A stretch of 7,681 bases of DNA. It comes from Collinsella aerofaciens (GTDB lineage Bacteria; Actinomycetota; Coriobacteriia; Coriobacteriales; Coriobacteriaceae). The stretch's first letter is position 1; every line of letters begins with the position of its first letter. Positions 7,048-7,681 of the stretch are shown in pieces. The position numbers and the translations under genes were made by a program. The notes beneath the pieces were generated by a model. The model was given only the letters and a program-made list of their open reading frames with translations. It was not told the origin of the DNA and made no database searches. The DNA is taken from contig CAJMJM010000088.1 in NCBI GenBank assembly GCA_905213725.1, forward strand, positions 1 to 7,681, given 5' to 3'.

Positions 7048-7056
7048 GCCACCCGC

Positions 7057-7129
7057 GGGCCGTTAGCTCAGCTGGCAGAGCAGGGGACTTTTAATCCCAA
7101 GGTCCAGGGTTCGAACCCCTGACGGCCCA
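7057..7129 (+). tRNA. tRNA-Lys, anticodon UUU
   Basis: The full cloverleaf can be traced. The acceptor stem is GGGCCGT (7057-7063) with ACGGCCC (7122-7128) and discriminator A7129. The D stem is GCTC/GAGC. The anticodon loop is CTTTTAA, with anticodon TTT at 7090-7092. The T stem is CAGGG (7105-7109) with CCCTG (7117-7121) around TTCGAAC. The outermost anticodon-stem pair is a G-A mismatch (7083/7099), which is tolerated. CCA is not encoded: the bases after the discriminator are CCC. A promoter and a terminator flank the gene. Its last 12 nt are repeated at 7297-7308. Confidence 0.95.
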
Positions 7130-7201
7130 CCCAAAGATTGTTGAGACGGTCAACTTCGGTTGGCCGTCTTTTTTGTCGCCCTTTCATGGGTTCGAACCCG
7201 T
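7118..7201 (+). repeat. 84-bp direct repeat, copy 1 (tRNA 3' end + terminator + palindrome)
   Basis: These 84 bases recur without a mismatch at 7297-7380, an offset of 179. The unit holds the last 12 nt of tRNA-Lys, a short linker, the UUCG-loop terminator and a segment ending in the palindrome GGGTTCGAACCC plus GT. Just upstream the two copies still agree in GAAC followed by one mismatch (7113-7117), so the similarity reaches into the tRNA T loop. Confidence 0.95.
7145..7174 (+). terminator. tRNA-Lys terminator (UUCG tetraloop)
   Basis: GACGGTCAAC (7145-7154) pairs with GTTGGCCGTC (7159-7168), with one T-G wobble, across a stable C(TTCG)G tetraloop. Six Ts follow (7169-7174). It lies 15 bases after the tRNA 3' end. 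Confidence 0.93.
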
Positions 7202-7217
7202 CGGGGCGCGGAGCTGA

Positions 7218-7290
7218 GTAAACGCGTGAGCGTTTGCCAGCGCAGCGCGCAAGGCGCGAAAGCGCCGCAGCGGCCGCCTGCGAAGCAGGC
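7218..7290. repeat. cluster of three GNRA-type hairpins between the repeat copies
   Basis: Three inverted repeats occur in a row: GTAAACGC/GCGTTTGC around GTGA (7218-7237); GGCGC/GCGCC around GAAA (7253-7266); and GCCTGC/GCAGGC around GAA (7276-7290). The loops look GNRA-like, which suggests RNA-level structure, though the same symmetry exists in DNA. It resembles a REP-like or small mobile palindromic unit, but I cannot assign it to a known family. I see no gene in 7202-7296. Confidence 0.7.
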
Positions 7291-7296
7291 TGAACT

Positions 7297-7380
7297 CCTG
7301 ACGGCCCACCCAAAGATTGTTGAGACGGTCAACTTCGGTTGGCCGTCTTTTTTGTCGCCCTTTCATGGGTTCGAACCCGT
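7297..7380 (+). repeat. 84-bp direct repeat, copy 2 (truncated tRNA-Lys 3' end)
   Basis: This is an exact copy of 7118-7201. Here the 12-nt tRNA tail is preceded by the hairpin cluster, not by a tRNA body, so it is a fragment and not a functional tRNA. After the copy the sequence turns abruptly AT-rich (ATCTATCTATATATAAG). Confidence 0.95.
7324..7353 (+). terminator. second copy of the UUCG-loop terminator
   Basis: This is identical to the tRNA-Lys terminator, carried in repeat copy 2: a 10-bp stem, TTCG loop and six Ts (7348-7353). It should be functional for any + strand transcript reaching it, including read-through from the tRNA. Confidence 0.88.
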
Positions 7381-7397
7381 ATCTATCTATATATAAG
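7370..7397 (+). promoter_or_regulatory. weak promoter-like pair after repeat copy 2
   Basis: TATAAG (7392-7397) matches five of six -10 bases. TTCGAA (7370-7375) is a poor -35 at a 16-base spacing, and it coincides with the palindrome centre. The AT-rich setting right after a terminator is where a new transcription unit could begin, but the -35 match is weak. Confidence 0.2.
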
Positions 7398-7681
7398 AAC
7401 GCTTGGCGAACAAAACCCGCCTTTTACCGATGGGAAACAAATAGCTGATGCCTTTGGAGTAAAGTAGCGCTCCAGAGATGACCGATGTCTCAATACTCGT
7501 AAAACAGCTGGTCATCGCCAATATCAGAAGCCAATGCTTCAGTTTTAACCTCAGTGACGCGACTGAGGGATCTATTCATTTGTGAACAAAATATGGAGTG
7601 CGCGATTCCCGCCCCCGGGGCCCCTCCGGTCTGGCAATATATCTCCTTGCCGCGCGGCCCGGTGGAACCGGGAACCAGCGC
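7381..7681. other. region without a confident gene; structured, with a composition shift
   Basis: The first two thirds are clearly lower in GC than the genes to the left, and the last 80 bases are very GC-rich. Hairpins seen: GATGACC (7477-7483) with GGTCATC (7510-7516); GAAGC/GCTTC around CAAT (7527-7540); CCTCAGT/ACTGAGG around GACGCG (7549-7568); GGCAA/TTGCC near 7633-7651; and CCCGGT/ACCGGG around GGA near 7658-7672. On the - strand a frame is open from the right edge to TGA at 7490-7492 (63 codons, ending ...DIGDDQLFYEY). On the + strand a frame from ATG 7593 runs off the edge. The two frames share third positions, so codon bias cannot decide between them, and neither has a good ribosome site. 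The region may be a structured leader, a gene remnant or the edge of another locus. Confidence 0.5.

Noticed and set aside
7177..7208. Possible second tRNA T arm plus acceptor remnant after terminator 1
   Set aside because: With a normal 7-base T loop, two of the five stem pairs fail (G-G and T-T), and no D or anticodon arm can be found upstream.
7068..7313. - strand reading frame ending in a GFEPWTLGLKVPCSAS-like sequence
   Set aside because: It is the antisense of tRNA-Lys and the repeat. Translations of this type are well-known artefacts of tRNA antisense strands, and this one has no ribosome site.
7118..7380. CRISPR array reading of the repeats
   Set aside because: There are only two copies, 84 bp long with a 95-bp interval, each containing a terminator and a tRNA tail. 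This does not fit CRISPR repeat geometry, and no cas genes are present.
7160..7396. + strand 78-codon frame through the terminators and hairpin cluster
   Set aside because: It runs through two terminator copies, the GNRA hairpins and a tRNA fragment; its sequence is the by-product of the repeat, and it has no Shine-Dalgarno.

Overview
The window is about 7.7 kb of high-GC bacterial chromosome with strong G/C preference at third codon positions. Every confident gene lies on the + strand. The gene mix suggests an anaerobic gut actinobacterium of the Coriobacteriia, with Collinsella or a relative as my best guess: a four-Cys TSCPD protein, a Tat lipoprotein, an OmpR/EnvZ-type two-component pair, purC and an M29 aminopeptidase. 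That placement is inferred from protein style and composition, not from a search.

Layout, left to right. (1) Positions 1-157 hold a possible 3' end of an upstream gene and a putative promoter. (2) Positions 158-1632 hold a small TSCPD-domain protein and a Tat-exported lipoprotein, predicted beta-propeller-like, overlapping by one base (TAATG). (3) A long imperfect hairpin lies at 1692-1730. (4) Positions 1786-4085 hold a response regulator and its membrane histidine kinase, 11 bases apart, followed by a hairpin. (5) Positions 4195-5658 hold purC (purine biosynthesis) with a small basic two-helix membrane protein starting on the very next base; a classic rho-independent terminator closes the unit. 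(6) Positions 5748-7028 hold an M29-type aminopeptidase. (7) A tRNA-Lys(UUU) gene at 7057-7129 has its own promoter, whose -35 overlaps the aminopeptidase stop region, and a UUCG-loop terminator. (8) Positions 7118-7380 hold an 84-bp perfect direct repeat that copies the last 12 nt of the tRNA, its terminator and a 12-bp palindrome. The 95-bp spacer between the copies is packed with hairpins. (9) Positions 7381-7681 hold no confident gene. This stretch starts AT-richer than the rest, has several hairpins, and ends in very GC-rich sequence.

Functionally most of the window is ordinary: signal transduction, nucleotide synthesis, peptide turnover and a tRNA. I see no defence system, CRISPR array, transposase or integrase. 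The unusual part is the right end, where a tRNA 3' end and its terminator are duplicated around a structured spacer and followed by a compositional shift. This could be a scar of tandem tRNA duplication or of element integration, and it may lead into a structured leader of a gene beyond the window.

Three gene starts were moved downstream of the longest open frame because a Shine-Dalgarno sequence favours the later codon: the response regulator (ATG 1786), purC (GTG 4195) and the aminopeptidase (ATG 5748).
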